A stretch of DNA of 64,000 nt, taken from assembly GCF_012952065.1 (NCBI RefSeq), contig NZ_JABCJJ010000003.1:154401-218400 (forward strand). Direction: 5' to 3'. This DNA comes from Cellulomonas fimi (GTDB taxonomy: Bacteria; Actinomycetota; Actinomycetes; Actinomycetales; Cellulomonadaceae). Below are positions 56,135 through 64,000 of the stretch, in pieces. How positions within the stretch are numbered: position 1 is the first letter of the stretch; each line of letters begins with the position of its first letter. The notes under the pieces were generated by a model. It searched no databases and was not told the origin of the DNA. It saw only the letters and a program-made list of their open reading frames with translations. The position numbers were made by a program, and so were the translations under genes.

Positions 56135-57810
56135 CGCGTGAGGTTCGGCCTGGTCCCGCCGTCGCCCGTGCCGGGCGCCTCCGCGGGCTCCGGACGGGGG
56201 AACGGGACGGGGTAGCCGATCGCGACCGAGCCGTCGGGCCGGACGGCGACCGGCTGGTGGTCGACGAACCGGCGCTCGGCCGGGTCGAACCGCAGCACGG
56301 TCAGGTGTGCGGTCCCGCGGAGCGGTCCCACGGTCGGCGCACCTGCCGTCGCGCCCGCCGTGCTGCCGCTGACGAGGCGCAGACCCTCGCCTACCGGCGC
56401 CGGACCGCTCTGGCGGTGCGTGTGCCCGGCGAGCTGCACCGGGACGCAGCCGCTCTCGAGCGCGGCGTCGCCCACCCGGGGCAGGTGGGTAAGAAGGACG
56501 TCGACGTCCCCGTCGTCGCAGGCGGTCTCCGCGAGCCGCTCGCCGACCTCCGCCACCGTCTCCTCACCGCCCAGCCGGGTGCCGCCCCCCACGCGGGTCT
56601 CGTTGGGGTCGCTGTCCCCGAGGATGCGGACGCCCGCGACCGTGACGACCTCGCCGTCGAGGACGACCACGCCGGCCCGGCGCTGCTGGGCGGCGGTCTG
56701 GGTCGAGTCGTGGTTGCCGTTGGCCGCGACCATGGTGGCGCCCTCGGGCACCGCACGCGCGAACGTCGTCGCGCAGTACTGCTCGACGGCGGTGCCGTTG
56801 ACGGTCGTGTCACCCGCGTCGAGCACGAGCTGGGCGCCCGACAGCTCGGCGAGCGAGCGGATGAGCGGCGCCATCCCGACGTTGCAGTGCAGGTCGCTGA
56901 CCAGCACCATCACGACCGGCTCGACGACGTCGGCGGTCTCGGTCGGGGTCGACCCGTCGTCGGGCTGGACGAGCAGGCGTTCCTGCGCCGCCACGCGCGC
57001 CCGGGTCCCCTCCGCACGCTCCTCCCACGCCGCGACGAGTGCGTCGTCGGCGGCCTCGTAGAAGGCCTGGCTCGCCTGGTACGCCTCGACGACCTGCCCG
57101 CCGTACGTGTCGATGACGCCCGCGAGGCGACCGGTGATGCGGGCGCCCTCGAGCGGCGTGCCGTCGAAGACGCTCGACGCGGGCCGCCCGGTCTGGCGGA
57201 GCTCGCTCGGGGCGACGCTGCTCACCGTGGTCACGACGACGGCGACCGCGAGCAGCCCGCCACCGATCACTGCGCGTCGGTGCGGGGCGAGCGCCGTCGC
57301 CAGCTCGCTCCGGCGCGTCGGGCCGAGCAGCGCGCTCGACCCGACCCCGGCGACGACGAGCAGGACGAAGGCGCCACCGGTGCGCAGCAGGGCGTTCGTG
57401 ACCAGCGCGCGCGTCGCGTCGGCGATCGTCGCCTCGGGCCCGCTGAAGAACTGGACGTACCCCTGGAGGTCCCCGCTGAGGGCCGCGAGGGTCCGGACCG
57501 GGTCGACGGCGCGGACGTCGGCCGGGATCTCCTTGACGGTGACGCGCGCTCCGAGCGTCAGGGGCAGGGGCGAGTCGATCTGGAGGGTGCCGAGCGGGCC
57601 GACGTCGAGCGTGATCGTGTCGTCCGTCGTGACGTCGTAGCGCGCCTCGTGCGGGCCGAGCCCGAGCCGGACCGACGCCGTCGTGAGCCCGAAGACGAGC
57701 GAGACCGCGAGCGCGAGCAGCCCGAGCGCGACGAGCCGTCCCCAGCGCACGCCCTGCAGCCGCGTGCGCAGGCGCGCACGCGGCGAGGTCGCACGAGGGC
57801 CGTCGGTCAT
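56131..57810 (-). CDS. Membrane-anchored metallophosphoesterase
   Basis: A 559-residue protein. The N-terminal part has three membrane helices with an extracellular loop (residues ~45-140). The C-terminal calcineurin-type phosphoesterase domain contains all metal motifs: SDLHCN, DAGDTT, ANGNHDST, THLP and AGHTHRQ. The active domain faces outside by simple topology counting (inferred). Substrate is unknown; relatives cleave phosphodiesters or nucleotides at the cell surface. It is followed by the possible 34-residue peptide and the DtxR-type regulator on the same strand. Confidence 0.86.
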   Translation of the reverse strand: MTDGPRATSPRARLRTRLQGVRWGRLVALGLLALAVSLVFGLTTASVRLGLGPHEARYDVTTDDTITLDVGPLGTLQIDSPLPLTLGARVTVKEIPADVRAVDPVRTLAALSGDLQGYVQFFSGPEATIADATRALVTNALLRTGGAFVLLVVAGVGSSALLGPTRRSELATALAPHRRAVIGGGLLAVAVVVTTVSSVAPSELRQTGRPASSVFDGTPLEGARITGRLAGVIDTYGGQVVEAYQASQAFYEAADDALVAAWEERAEGTRARVAAQERLLVQPDDGSTPTETADVVEPVVMVLVSDLHCNVGMAPLIRSLAELSGAQLVLDAGDTTVNGTAVEQYCATTFARAVPEGATMVAANGNHDSTQTAAQQRRAGVVVLDGEVVTVAGVRILGDSDPNETRVGGGTRLGGEETVAEVGERLAETACDDGDVDVLLTHLPRVGDAALESGCVPVQLAGHTHRQSGPAPVGEGLRLVSGSTAGATAGAPTVGPLRGTAHLTVLRFDPAERRFVDHQPVAVRPDGSVAIGYPVPFPRPEPAEAPGTGDGGTRPNLTR

Positions 57811-57856
57811 GGCCGCCCAGCCAATCGCATCGGCCGCGGTGGTACCAACCGGGAGG

Positions 57857-58639
57857 TCAGCCCTGCGCGTCCCGCCAGCCGACCCACTCGCGCACGAGCC
57901 CGAGGTCGTACTCCGGCCCGCTGACCCCCACGGTCAGGAGCGTCGCGCCGGCCGCCACGAGCGGCCCGGCCACCTCGGCAGGCGTGCGCGAGACGGCGAC
58001 GGACCGTTCGATCTCGGCGGGATCGCGGCCGACCGCGGCGCAGTGCTCGTCGAGGATCGCGCTCTTGCGCGTGAGCACGTCGACGTCGCCGAAGCTGTGC
58101 CACACGTCGGCATGCTGGGCGACGACGCGCAGCGTCTTGCGCTCGCCGCCCCCGCCGATCAGCACCGGGATGTCGCGCGTGGGTGCGGGGTTGCCATGCG
58201 CCCATCGCGCCGTGATGCGGGGCAGCGCCTCACCGAGCGCGGCGATCCGCGAGCCCGCGGTGCCGAACTCGTACCCGAACCTGTCGTAGTCGCGCTCGAA
58301 CCAGCCGGCCCCGATGCCGAGCACGAGGCGTCCGCCCGAGATGTGGTCGACCGTGCGCGCCATGTCCGCGAGCAGATCGGGGTTCCGGTACGAGTTGCAC
58401 GTGACCAGCGCGCCGAGTTCGACGCGCGAGGTCTGCTCGGCCCAGGCTCCGAGCATCGTCCAGCACTCGAAGTGCTTCCCGGCCGCGTCCCCGAGCAGGG
58501 GGAAGAAGTGGTCCCAGTTGAAGACGATGTCGACCCCGAGGTCCTCGGCGCGCGCGACGGCGTCGCGGATCTGCGCGTACTCGGCATGCTGCGGCTGGAG
58601 CTGGACCCCGATGCGGGGACGACGACGTGTGGCACCCAT
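57857..58639 (-). CDS. LLM-class F420-dependent oxidoreductase
   Basis: A luciferase-like TIM-barrel protein of 260 residues. The pattern is that of actinobacterial F420-dependent LLM enzymes: RIGVQLQPQHAEY at the start, VFNWDHFFPL, LVTCNSYRNPDLLADMARTVDHISGGRLVLGIGAGW (region ~90-125) and the PVLIGGGGERKTLRVVAQHADVW stretch near 165. F420 rather than FMN is inferred from the family. The ATG at 58639 is preferred over a longer frame. Substrate unknown. Confidence 0.88.
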   Translation of the reverse strand: MGATRRRPRIGVQLQPQHAEYAQIRDAVARAEDLGVDIVFNWDHFFPLLGDAAGKHFECWTMLGAWAEQTSRVELGALVTCNSYRNPDLLADMARTVDHISGGRLVLGIGAGWFERDYDRFGYEFGTAGSRIAALGEALPRITARWAHGNPAPTRDIPVLIGGGGERKTLRVVAQHADVWHSFGDVDVLTRKSAILDEHCAAVGRDPAEIERSVAVSRTPAEVAGPLVAAGATLLTVGVSGPEYDLGLVREWVGWRDAQG

Positions 58640-58748
58640 GGGGTCGAGCCTCGCACCCACGCCGGGCACCGGCACACCGGGACGTCCCGTCGGCGGCGAC
58701 CTCGACGCCGCAGGTGGACGCCGTCACGGGGTTCGGGGACCACCCCCG

Positions 58749-59681
58749 TCACCCGCTCGCTGAGCGGGCCACCTCCCCGGGAGGCGCGGACACCCGCGCC
58801 GGCGGGAGCGTGAGCGGGCGCTGCGGGCGGCTCGCCCACAGCACACCGCCCACGATCGCGGCACCCGCGACCAGCACCACGAGATCGATGCGCTCGCCGA
58901 ACGCGACCCACGAGGCAGCGACGCCCGTGACCGGCACGAGCATCGAGAACGGGGCCACGGCCCCGGACGGGTGGCGCGACATGAGCGTCGTCCAGATCCC
59001 GTAGCCCACGACCGTCGCCACGACCACGACGTAGACCAGGCCCAGCACCGACGGCAGGGCCTCGCGCGTCAGGGCCGTGCGCAGCGCGTCCCCCACCCGG
59101 TCCGGCCCCTCGACCGCGAGCGAGATCGCCCACATCGGCAGCGGCGGGACCACCGACATCCAGAGGGTCAGCCGCAGCGGGTGGGAGGTCCTCGCCTGGG
59201 CGCTGCACACGTTGCCGAAGGCCCAGCCGAGCGCACCGCACAGGGTCAGCACGACGGGCAGCAGCGCGGCCACCTGGGCGCGGTGGGCCGCGATGGCGAC
59301 GAGGCCGAGCACCGCGACCGCGATCCCGACCGTCTGCCGTGGGCTGATGCGCTGCCCGAGCCACACGCCCGCGAGGACGACCGTGAACGGCGCGGACGCC
59401 TGGAGCACGAGCGACGCCAGCCCGGCCGGCATCCCCGCGGCCATCCCCAGGTAGAGGAAGCCGAACTGCAGCACGCCGATCCCGAGCCCCATCCCGACCA
59501 GCCACCGCAGCGGCACGTCGGGGCGTGGCACGAGCAGCAGCGTCGGGATCGCGAGCAGCGTGAACCGCAGGGCCACCATGAGGAGCGGGGGGAAGTGCTC
59601 GAGGCCGAGGGCGGTCGCGGGGAAGTTCAGGCCCCAGCACACGGCGACGACGACGGCGAGGAGTCGGTCGCGGAGAGGCAC
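58749..59681 (-). CDS. EamA-family membrane transporter (DMT superfamily)
   Basis: A 310-residue protein with ten predicted membrane helices formed by two EamA repeats. Hallmarks are WGLNFPATALGLEHFPPLLMVALRF in the first repeat and GYGIWTTLMSRHPSGAVAPFSMLVPVTGVAASW in the second. Members export amino acids or related metabolites. I use the GTG at 59681; the frame is open further upstream but that part is low-complexity. It is divergent from the glutathionyl-hydroquinone-reductase-like gene. Confidence 0.85.
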   Translation of the reverse strand: MPLRDRLLAVVVAVCWGLNFPATALGLEHFPPLLMVALRFTLLAIPTLLLVPRPDVPLRWLVGMGLGIGVLQFGFLYLGMAAGMPAGLASLVLQASAPFTVVLAGVWLGQRISPRQTVGIAVAVLGLVAIAAHRAQVAALLPVVLTLCGALGWAFGNVCSAQARTSHPLRLTLWMSVVPPLPMWAISLAVEGPDRVGDALRTALTREALPSVLGLVYVVVVATVVGYGIWTTLMSRHPSGAVAPFSMLVPVTGVAASWVAFGERIDLVVLVAGAAIVGGVLWASRPQRPLTLPPARVSAPPGEVARSASG

Positions 59682-59802
59682 CGGGCCATGGTGGGGGTCC
59701 GGCGCCGGACGAACAAGGACGGCGCGCGCCCCGCACGGCGCGGATTGCGGGATCCTGCCTAGGGTGGTCGGGACGTCGACGTGCGGCGGTCCGGCGTCGC
59801 GC

Positions 59803-59848
59803 GGGCCGAGTGGGGACGAGCGGGGACGGGTGGGCCGAGTGGGACGAG
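59803..59848 (+). repeat. Two 17-18-base purine-rich direct repeats
   Basis: GGGCCGAGTGGGGACGAG (59803-59820) and GGGCCGAGTGGGACGAG (59832-59848) are 29 bases apart, directly upstream of the ATG at 59863. They look like a slippage product in the 5' leader; a regulatory role is possible but unsupported. Confidence 0.5.
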
Positions 59849-59862
59849 TGGACGAGGATGCG

Positions 59863-60918
59863 ATGACGACCAGCACCGAGGGGTACGACACGGCCGGCGC
59901 GTACGTCACCACCGGCGAGTCCTTCCGGCGGGACACGAACTACATCACCACCCGCGTCACCGCCGACGGACGCGACGGGTACCCGGTCGAGCCCGGCCGG
60001 TACCGCCTCGTGGTGTCGCGCGCCTGCCCCTGGGCGAACCGCGCGGTGATCGTCCGCCGGCTGCTCGGGCTCGAGCCGGTCCTCTCGATGGGCATCTGCG
60101 GCCCGACCCACGACCGGCGCAGCTGGACCTTCGACCTCGACCCCGACGGCGTCGACCCGGTGCTCGGCATCCCGCGGCTCCAGGACGCCTACTTCGCCCG
60201 GTTCCCGGGGTACGAGCGCGGCATCACCGTCCCGGCGATCGTCGACGTGCCGACCGGCCAGGTCGTCACCAACGACTACGCGCAGATGACGCTCGACCTC
60301 TCGACGCAGTGGCGCACGCACCACCGCGACGGCGCACCCGACCTCTACCCCGAGCACCTGCGCGCGGAGATCGACGCGGTGAACCGGCTGGTGTTCCGGG
60401 ACGTCAACAACGGCGTCTACAAGTGCGGCTTCGCCGGGTCGCAGGAGGCCTACGAACGGGCCTACACGCGGCTTTTCGCCCGTCTGGACGACCTCTCGGA
60501 CCGCCTCCGCGACCAGCGCTACCTCGTCGGCGACACGATCACCGAGGCGGACGTCCGCCTGTTCACGACGCTCGTCCGGTTCGACGCCGTCTACCACGGG
60601 CACTTCAAGTGCAACCGGCAGAAGCTGACCGAGATGCCCGTGCTCTGGGCGTACGCGCGCGACCTGTTCCAGACGCCCGGCTTCGGCGACACGATCGACT
60701 TCGACCACATCAAGAAGCACTACTACGTCGTCCACACCGACCTGAACCCCACGCAGATCGTCCCGCGCGGGCCCGAGCTCTCGGGCTGGCTGAGCCCGCA
60801 CGGTCGCGAGACGCTCGGCGGACGGCCGTTCGGCGACGGGACCCCGCCCGACCCGCCGCGGCCCGACGAGGTCGTCCCGCCCGAGCACACCGCGGCCGCC
60901 TTCCCGTCGGCGGGCTGA
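59863..60918 (+). CDS. Glutathionyl-hydroquinone-reductase-like GST family protein
   Basis: A 351-residue protein of the YqjG/ECM4 branch of glutathione transferases. The catalytic Cys lies in RACPWANRAVI near residue 53. The family's TVPAIVD, SFADTI-like DDLSDRLRDQRYLVGDTITEADVRLF and FKCNRQKLTEMP motifs follow. Actinobacteria usually make mycothiol rather than glutathione, so the real thiol partner may be mycothiol; this is inference. The ATG at 59863 is used; the frame is open upstream across unlikely sequence. Confidence 0.87.
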   Translation: MTTSTEGYDTAGAYVTTGESFRRDTNYITTRVTADGRDGYPVEPGRYRLVVSRACPWANRAVIVRRLLGLEPVLSMGICGPTHDRRSWTFDLDPDGVDPVLGIPRLQDAYFARFPGYERGITVPAIVDVPTGQVVTNDYAQMTLDLSTQWRTHHRDGAPDLYPEHLRAEIDAVNRLVFRDVNNGVYKCGFAGSQEAYERAYTRLFARLDDLSDRLRDQRYLVGDTITEADVRLFTTLVRFDAVYHGHFKCNRQKLTEMPVLWAYARDLFQTPGFGDTIDFDHIKKHYYVVHTDLNPTQIVPRGPELSGWLSPHGRETLGGRPFGDGTPPDPPRPDEVVPPEHTAAAFPSAG

Positions 60919-60924
60919 GCGCGC

Positions 60925-62448
60925 ATGGCCACGCACCGCGAGATCGAGACGAAGCTCGAGGCGCCGGCCGCCGCTGTGCTCCCCGACCTGACCGGGCTCC
61001 CGGGCGTCGCGTCGGTCGACGAGCCGGAGGAGATCGAGCTCGAGGCGGTGTACCTCGACACGCCCGACCTGCGCCTGACGCGCGCTGGCCTTTCGCTGCG
61101 ACGTCGCACCGGCGGACCGGACGCGGGCTGGCACGTCAAGCTCCCCGCGGCGGGCGACGAGCGGACGGAGCTGCAGGCGCCGCTCGGGGACGACGACGGC
61201 GCTCCCCCTCCGGCGCTCGCGGCAGCCATTCGCGCGCGCGTGCGCGGCGCCGCGCTCGAGCCCGTCGCCGTGCTGCGCACCCGACGGACCGTGCACCGCC
61301 TGCGCGACGCCGAGGGCCAGGTCCTCGCCGAGGTGGCCGACGACCGGGTGACGTCCCGGGCCCCGGGCGAGCGCGACGTCGTCGTCGACGCGTGGCGAGA
61401 GTGGGAGGTCGAGCTCGTCGACGGGGACCGCCCGCTGCTGCGCGCGGCCCTCGCGCGGCTCGAGGCGGCGGACGGGACGACGGCGGCGTGGTCGTCCAAG
61501 CTGCGCCGCGCGCTGCGGGACCGGCTGGCGGCCGACGGGCCGGACGACGCCGCACGCCCGGCCTCCGGGTCCGCCGGCGCCGTCCTCCAGGGACGCCTGC
61601 GCGCGCACCGCGACCGCCTGCTCGAGCTCGACCCCGCGGTCCGCCGGGACGAACCCGACGCCGTGCACCAGATGCGCGTGACGACCCGCCGGCTGCGCAG
61701 TGCGCTCACGACGTTCCGGCCGCTCCTGGACCGCGAGCGGAGCGAGCTCGTGCGCGCGGAGGTCCGGTGGCTCACCGGGGTTCTCGGGGCGGCACGGGAT
61801 GCCGAGGTGGAGCGCGGCCGCCTGTCCGGCCTCGTGCACGAGCAGCCCGCCGAGCTGGTCCTGGGCCCCGTGGCTGCCCGGCTCGACCAGGACCGCGCCC
61901 AGGCCTACCGCGCCGCGCACGACGAGGCGCTCGCGGCAATGGACTCGGATCGCTACCTCCGGCTGCTCGACGCCCTCGACGCGCTCGTGGACGACCCGCC
62001 GTTCTCGACGATGGCCGAGCTCCCGGCCGCCACGCTGCTCCCCCGGCTCGTCCGCCACGAGTTCCGGCGGCTCGGCAAGCGGCTCGACGCCGCCCAGGCG
62101 GCGGAGCCAGGGCGCGTGCGCGACGCCGCGCTGCACGAGTCGCGCAAGGCGGCCAAGCGCGCGCGGTACGCCGCCGAGCTCGTCGCGCCGGTCGTGGGTC
62201 GCGCCGCCGAACGGTCGGCCGAGGCGGCCGAGGCGGTCCAGGACCTGCTCGGCGAGCACCACGACACGGTGGGCGTCCGGGACCACCTGCGCCGGATCGG
62301 CATCGAGGCCCACCTCGCCGGTGAGAACGCCTTCACCTACGGCCGGCTGCACGCGCTCGAGGAGGCACGCGCGCAGCGCCTCGAGCAGCGGGTCGCCGAG
62401 GTCGCGGATCCCCTCCGGTCCAAGAAGCGCCGCCGCTGGATGCGCTGA
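60925..62448 (+). CDS. CYTH-CHAD domain protein
   Basis: A 507-residue two-domain protein. The CYTH domain (residues ~1-200) begins with the diagnostic REIETKLE and has the charged beta-barrel residues that bind triphosphates. The CHAD domain (~215-500) is helical and His/Arg-rich (AVHQMRVTTRRLRSALTTFRP, HESRKAAKRARYAAEL), known to bind polyphosphate. Together they suggest a polyphosphate-linked enzyme or granule protein. It lies six bases after the upstream gene and two bases from the convergent VOC gene. Confidence 0.9.
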   Translation: MATHREIETKLEAPAAAVLPDLTGLPGVASVDEPEEIELEAVYLDTPDLRLTRAGLSLRRRTGGPDAGWHVKLPAAGDERTELQAPLGDDDGAPPPALAAAIRARVRGAALEPVAVLRTRRTVHRLRDAEGQVLAEVADDRVTSRAPGERDVVVDAWREWEVELVDGDRPLLRAALARLEAADGTTAAWSSKLRRALRDRLAADGPDDAARPASGSAGAVLQGRLRAHRDRLLELDPAVRRDEPDAVHQMRVTTRRLRSALTTFRPLLDRERSELVRAEVRWLTGVLGAARDAEVERGRLSGLVHEQPAELVLGPVAARLDQDRAQAYRAAHDEALAAMDSDRYLRLLDALDALVDDPPFSTMAELPAATLLPRLVRHEFRRLGKRLDAAQAAEPGRVRDAALHESRKAAKRARYAAELVAPVVGRAAERSAEAAEAVQDLLGEHHDTVGVRDHLRRIGIEAHLAGENAFTYGRLHALEEARAQRLEQRVAEVADPLRSKKRRRWMR

Positions 62449-62450
62449 GC

Positions 62451-63416
62451 TCAGGCTGCGGTCGTCCCCTCGGCGGTCACCTTGAGCAGGTTGCGCCACG
62501 GGTCCTGGAACCGCAGGGCCGCGCCGTCGTCGGTCACCGCGACGCCCGCGTGGGTGAGGCGCGAGGTGAGGGCGGCGACGTCGTCGGCGGTGGGGACCAC
62601 GATCGACACCTCGCCGAGGCCGAGCGACGAGGCCCGCGGACCGGCGCCACGGCTGTTCCAGGTGTTCATCGCGAGGTGGTGGTGGTACCCGCCCGCGGAG
62701 ACGAACAGCGCCCCGGGCCACGTGGCGGTCACCTCGAAGCCGAGCGTGTCGACGTAGAAGCGCTGCGCGCCCTCGACGTCGCCGACCTGGAGGTGGACGT
62801 GGCCGACGGCGGCCGGCTTGGCGCCGACCTCGGCGAGGACCTGGTCCGTGACGTGCTCACGCAGGTACTCGTTGGGGTCGAGGCGCAGCGAGTCCATCTT
62901 CACGAACCCGTTCTCCCAGGCCCACTGGTCGCGGCTGCGGTCCCAGTAGAGCTCGATGCCGTTTCCCTCGGGGTCGGTGAAGTAGAACGCCTTCGAGACG
63001 AGGTGGTCGGCGCTGCCCGTGTACGTGCCGGTCGCTTGCATCGCGATGGAGGCGACCGTGGCGGCGAGCGCCGGCTCCTCGTCGAAGAGGATCGCGGTGT
63101 GGAAGAGCCCGGCCTCGCCGCGCCCGGGGACGGGCAGGTTCGGCGTGTGGCGCAGCACGACGAGCGGCGTGCCGGCCCGGCCGAGCGTCACGGACGCGCT
63201 CGACGGGATCCCGAGGACGTCGTCGGCAGGGGCGGGGGTGTCGAGGACCTGGAGGGCCAGGGTGTCGCGGTAGTAGGCGGTCATGCCGTCGAGGTCACCG
63301 ACGCGAAGCGTGACGGCGTCCATCTCCGTCCCTGCGGCGATGACGTCGGGGCCGACGGGGGTCGTGGTCGGCTGGGTCGTGGTCGCCGTGGTGGCGAGGG
63401 TCGCGTGCTCGGTCAT
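62451..63416 (-). CDS. VOC-family catechol-2,3-dioxygenase-like protein
   Basis: A 321-residue two-module vicinal-oxygen-chelate protein like CatE/MhqO. Metal ligands are likely His in AGLFHTAIL (module 1), His in VGHVHLQVGD and Glu/His in YHHHLAMNTW (module 2), with the FTDPEGNGIELYWDRS motif in the middle. It probably opens a catechol or hydroquinone ring. The ATG at 63416 has GGAGG seven bases upstream. Its promoter holds a palindrome, so expression is probably inducible. Confidence 0.87.
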   Translation of the reverse strand: MTEHATLATTATTTQPTTTPVGPDVIAAGTEMDAVTLRVGDLDGMTAYYRDTLALQVLDTPAPADDVLGIPSSASVTLGRAGTPLVVLRHTPNLPVPGRGEAGLFHTAILFDEEPALAATVASIAMQATGTYTGSADHLVSKAFYFTDPEGNGIELYWDRSRDQWAWENGFVKMDSLRLDPNEYLREHVTDQVLAEVGAKPAAVGHVHLQVGDVEGAQRFYVDTLGFEVTATWPGALFVSAGGYHHHLAMNTWNSRGAGPRASSLGLGEVSIVVPTADDVAALTSRLTHAGVAVTDDGAALRFQDPWRNLLKVTAEGTTAA

Positions 63417-63445
63417 GGCTTCCTCCGGGGTTGTCTGCTCGCACC

Positions 63446-63474
63446 AATGTACTTGAGCGTTCAACTTCTGTCAC
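63446..63474 (-). promoter_or_regulatory. Promoter of the VOC-dioxygenase gene with internal palindrome
   Basis: Minus strand: -35 GTGACA (63469-63474) and -10 TACATT (63446-63451) with a 17-base spacer. The spacer contains TTGA-N4-TCAA (63453-63464), extended on one side to ACTTGA. A MarR-type operator in this position would give repression relieved by an aromatic inducer; the regulator is not in the window. Confidence 0.6.
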
Positions 63475-63481
63475 CTCCTGG

Positions 63482-63673
63482 CTATTCCCGGGTCCGGTGG
63501 ACACCGGGCGCGGCCTCGCCGACACGGACCCAGACCACCGTGCCGCCGTCGTTCGTCTCGAAGAGCAGCACCGTGCCGGGTGGGGCGAGTGACGCAGCCC
63601 ACCCGGCCTCGAGCCGGCGCGCTGCGCCGGTCCCGGTGCGGGCAGGCTCCCCTATCCCGCCGGCGAACGCCCG
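63482..63673 (-). pseudogene. Start-less gene remnant
   Basis: A frame with strong coding bias (almost all third positions G or C) reads ...GEPARTGTGAARRLEAGW and FETNDGGTVVWVRVGEAAPGV to a TAG at 63482-63484, but is preceded in frame by TGA at 63674-63676 and has no start codon. It looks like the C-terminal part of a lost gene. No family recognised. Confidence 0.35.
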
Positions 63674-63690
63674 TCATAGCGGCGCGGAAG

Positions 63691-63756
63691 CTACGACAGG
63701 ACGCCGCGGCCGTTCTGCTGCGCCTGCTCGAGCGTCATCTCGTGCCATGCCGGGTC
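63691..63756 (-). pseudogene. 3' end of a gene truncated by an IS21-type insertion
   Basis: From the IS boundary (63757) a frame continues inward for 21 codons (PAWHEMTLEQAQQNGRGVLS) to TAG at 63691-63693. The residue composition and codon bias are protein-like, and the frame is cut by the insertion sequence, so this is probably the last part of an interrupted gene. Too short to identify. Confidence 0.4.
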
Positions 63757-63762
63757 TGTCAA

Positions 63763-63808
63763 CGTCGGCCGAAAATTGACCCCCTGGCGTCGGGCGAAAA
63801 TTGACCCC
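63763..63808. repeat. IS21 terminal direct repeats
   Basis: Two copies of CGTCGG(C/G)CGAAAATTGACCCC, 25 bases apart, are the transposase-binding repeats of the element end. They differ at one base. Confidence 0.8.
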
Positions 63809-63828
63809 GTTGGTGTGGTTCGTGCCGG

Positions 63829-64000
63829 TCAGCGTGTGCTGGCCGGTGTGGTGGTGAGTAGGTCTCGGCGGGTGCGGGTGCGGGTGCGGTAGGACTCGCC
63901 GGTCAGGGTCAGGACCTCGGCGTGGTGGACGAGGCGGTCGATCATGGCGGCGGCGACGATGTCGTCGGCGAAGATCTCGCCCCAGCGGCCGAAGGGCATG
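63829..64000 (-). CDS. istB: IS21-family helper ATPase IstB, C-terminal part
   Basis: The last 56 codons of IstB, cut by the window. The signature WGEIFADDIVAAAMIDRLVHHAEVL is followed by TGESYRTRTRTRR and a Thr-rich end (the run given is split by function: ATPase domain end, then basic tail). IstB assists the IstA transposase in target capture. The reading frame here is intact. Confidence 0.88.
   Translation of the reverse strand, partial: MPFGRWGEIFADDIVAAAMIDRLVHHAEVLTLTGESYRTRTRTRRDLLTTTPASTR

Larger units (their letters stand above)
63757..64000 (-). mobile_element. IS21-family element, end (truncated by window)
   Basis: The terminus begins with TGTCAACG at 63757, the TG expected for IS21-family ends. 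Two direct repeats of 21 bases, CGTCGG(C/G)CGAAAATTGACCCC, follow at 63763-63783 and 63788-63808, the multiple terminal repeats typical of this family. The istB end follows 20 bases later. The other end and the transposase lie outside the window. Confidence 0.85.

Noticed and set aside
58159..62721. Very long open frame of 1520 codons on the minus strand
   Set aside because: It runs opposite to the well-supported CYTH-CHAD and GST-family genes and consists of Arg/Ala/Gly-rich sequence; a GC-rich shadow frame.

Overview
The window is very GC-rich, uses many GTG starts and has overlapping stop/start pairs. Its conserved gene order (hrcA-dnaJ-rsmE, phoH-ybeY-CBS protein-era, recO-uppS, leuS-degV-comEA-comEC-holA, rpsT-lepA-hemW) is that of an actinobacterium of the Micrococcales. 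The maltodextrin cluster and household order fit Cellulomonadaceae; this is inferred from gene content, with no sequence search run. Almost the whole window is chromosomal core sequence. Only the last ~250 bases are clearly mobile (the end of an IS21-family element).

Layout. 1-4.2 kb: end of an unknown gene, an unknown helical protein, then dgt-dnaG on the minus strand. 4.2-13 kb: a maltose/maltodextrin system (binding lipoprotein, two permeases, cyclomaltodextrinase, divergent LacI-type regulator, alpha-glucosidase) without its own ATPase. A phased operator array lies in the divergent promoter, and two strong hairpins separate the binding-protein gene from the permease genes. 13-16.9 kb: a lipoprotein, a 27-residue membrane peptide coupled to a duplicated DUF6766 membrane protein, then glyS-dusB. 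17-20.2 kb: a zinc importer under a perfect Zur-type palindrome with a leaderless start, plus a DedA-like protein. 20.2-31 kb: uppS, recO, leuA with a leucine-rich leader peptide, a PQQ-propeller protein, a membrane hydrolase, era, a CBS protein, ybeY, phoH and a HIT protein. 31-36 kb: a two-gene haem/flavin membrane oxidoreductase preceded by tandem repeats, then rsmE, dnaJ and hrcA with CIRCE. 36-43 kb: DUF1059, an EAL-CBS protein, DUF3097, DUF4870, hemW, lepA and rpsT. 43.2-45.8 kb: a regulator/peptide/EAL cluster. 45.8-54 kb: holA, comEC, comEA, degV and leuS. 54-64 kb: desaturase, DtxR-type regulator, phosphoesterase, LLM oxidoreductase, EamA exporter, glutathionyl-hydroquinone-reductase-like protein, CYTH-CHAD protein, VOC dioxygenase, gene remnants and the IS21 end.

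The most interesting part is 43.2-45.8 kb. Between rpsT and holA, which are usually close together, sit three accessory genes: a long XRE-TPR regulator, an unannotated 46-codon secreted peptide gene with a good ribosome site, and a degenerate EAL-domain protein. Each of the three start regions carries the same 17-bp palindrome, GTCA-N9-TGAC. I read this as a candidate peptide-signalling (RRNPP-like) circuit coupled to a c-di-GMP-type sensor protein. The shared motif and the genes are seen in the sequence; the function is inference.

Other regulation readable from sequence includes the Zur palindrome, a leucine attenuation leader, CIRCE, four CTTGCAG-like boxes at the maltose promoter, an operator inside the VOC-dioxygenase promoter, an 18-bp-stem terminator after rpsT, and palindromes upstream of the HIT gene and rpsT.
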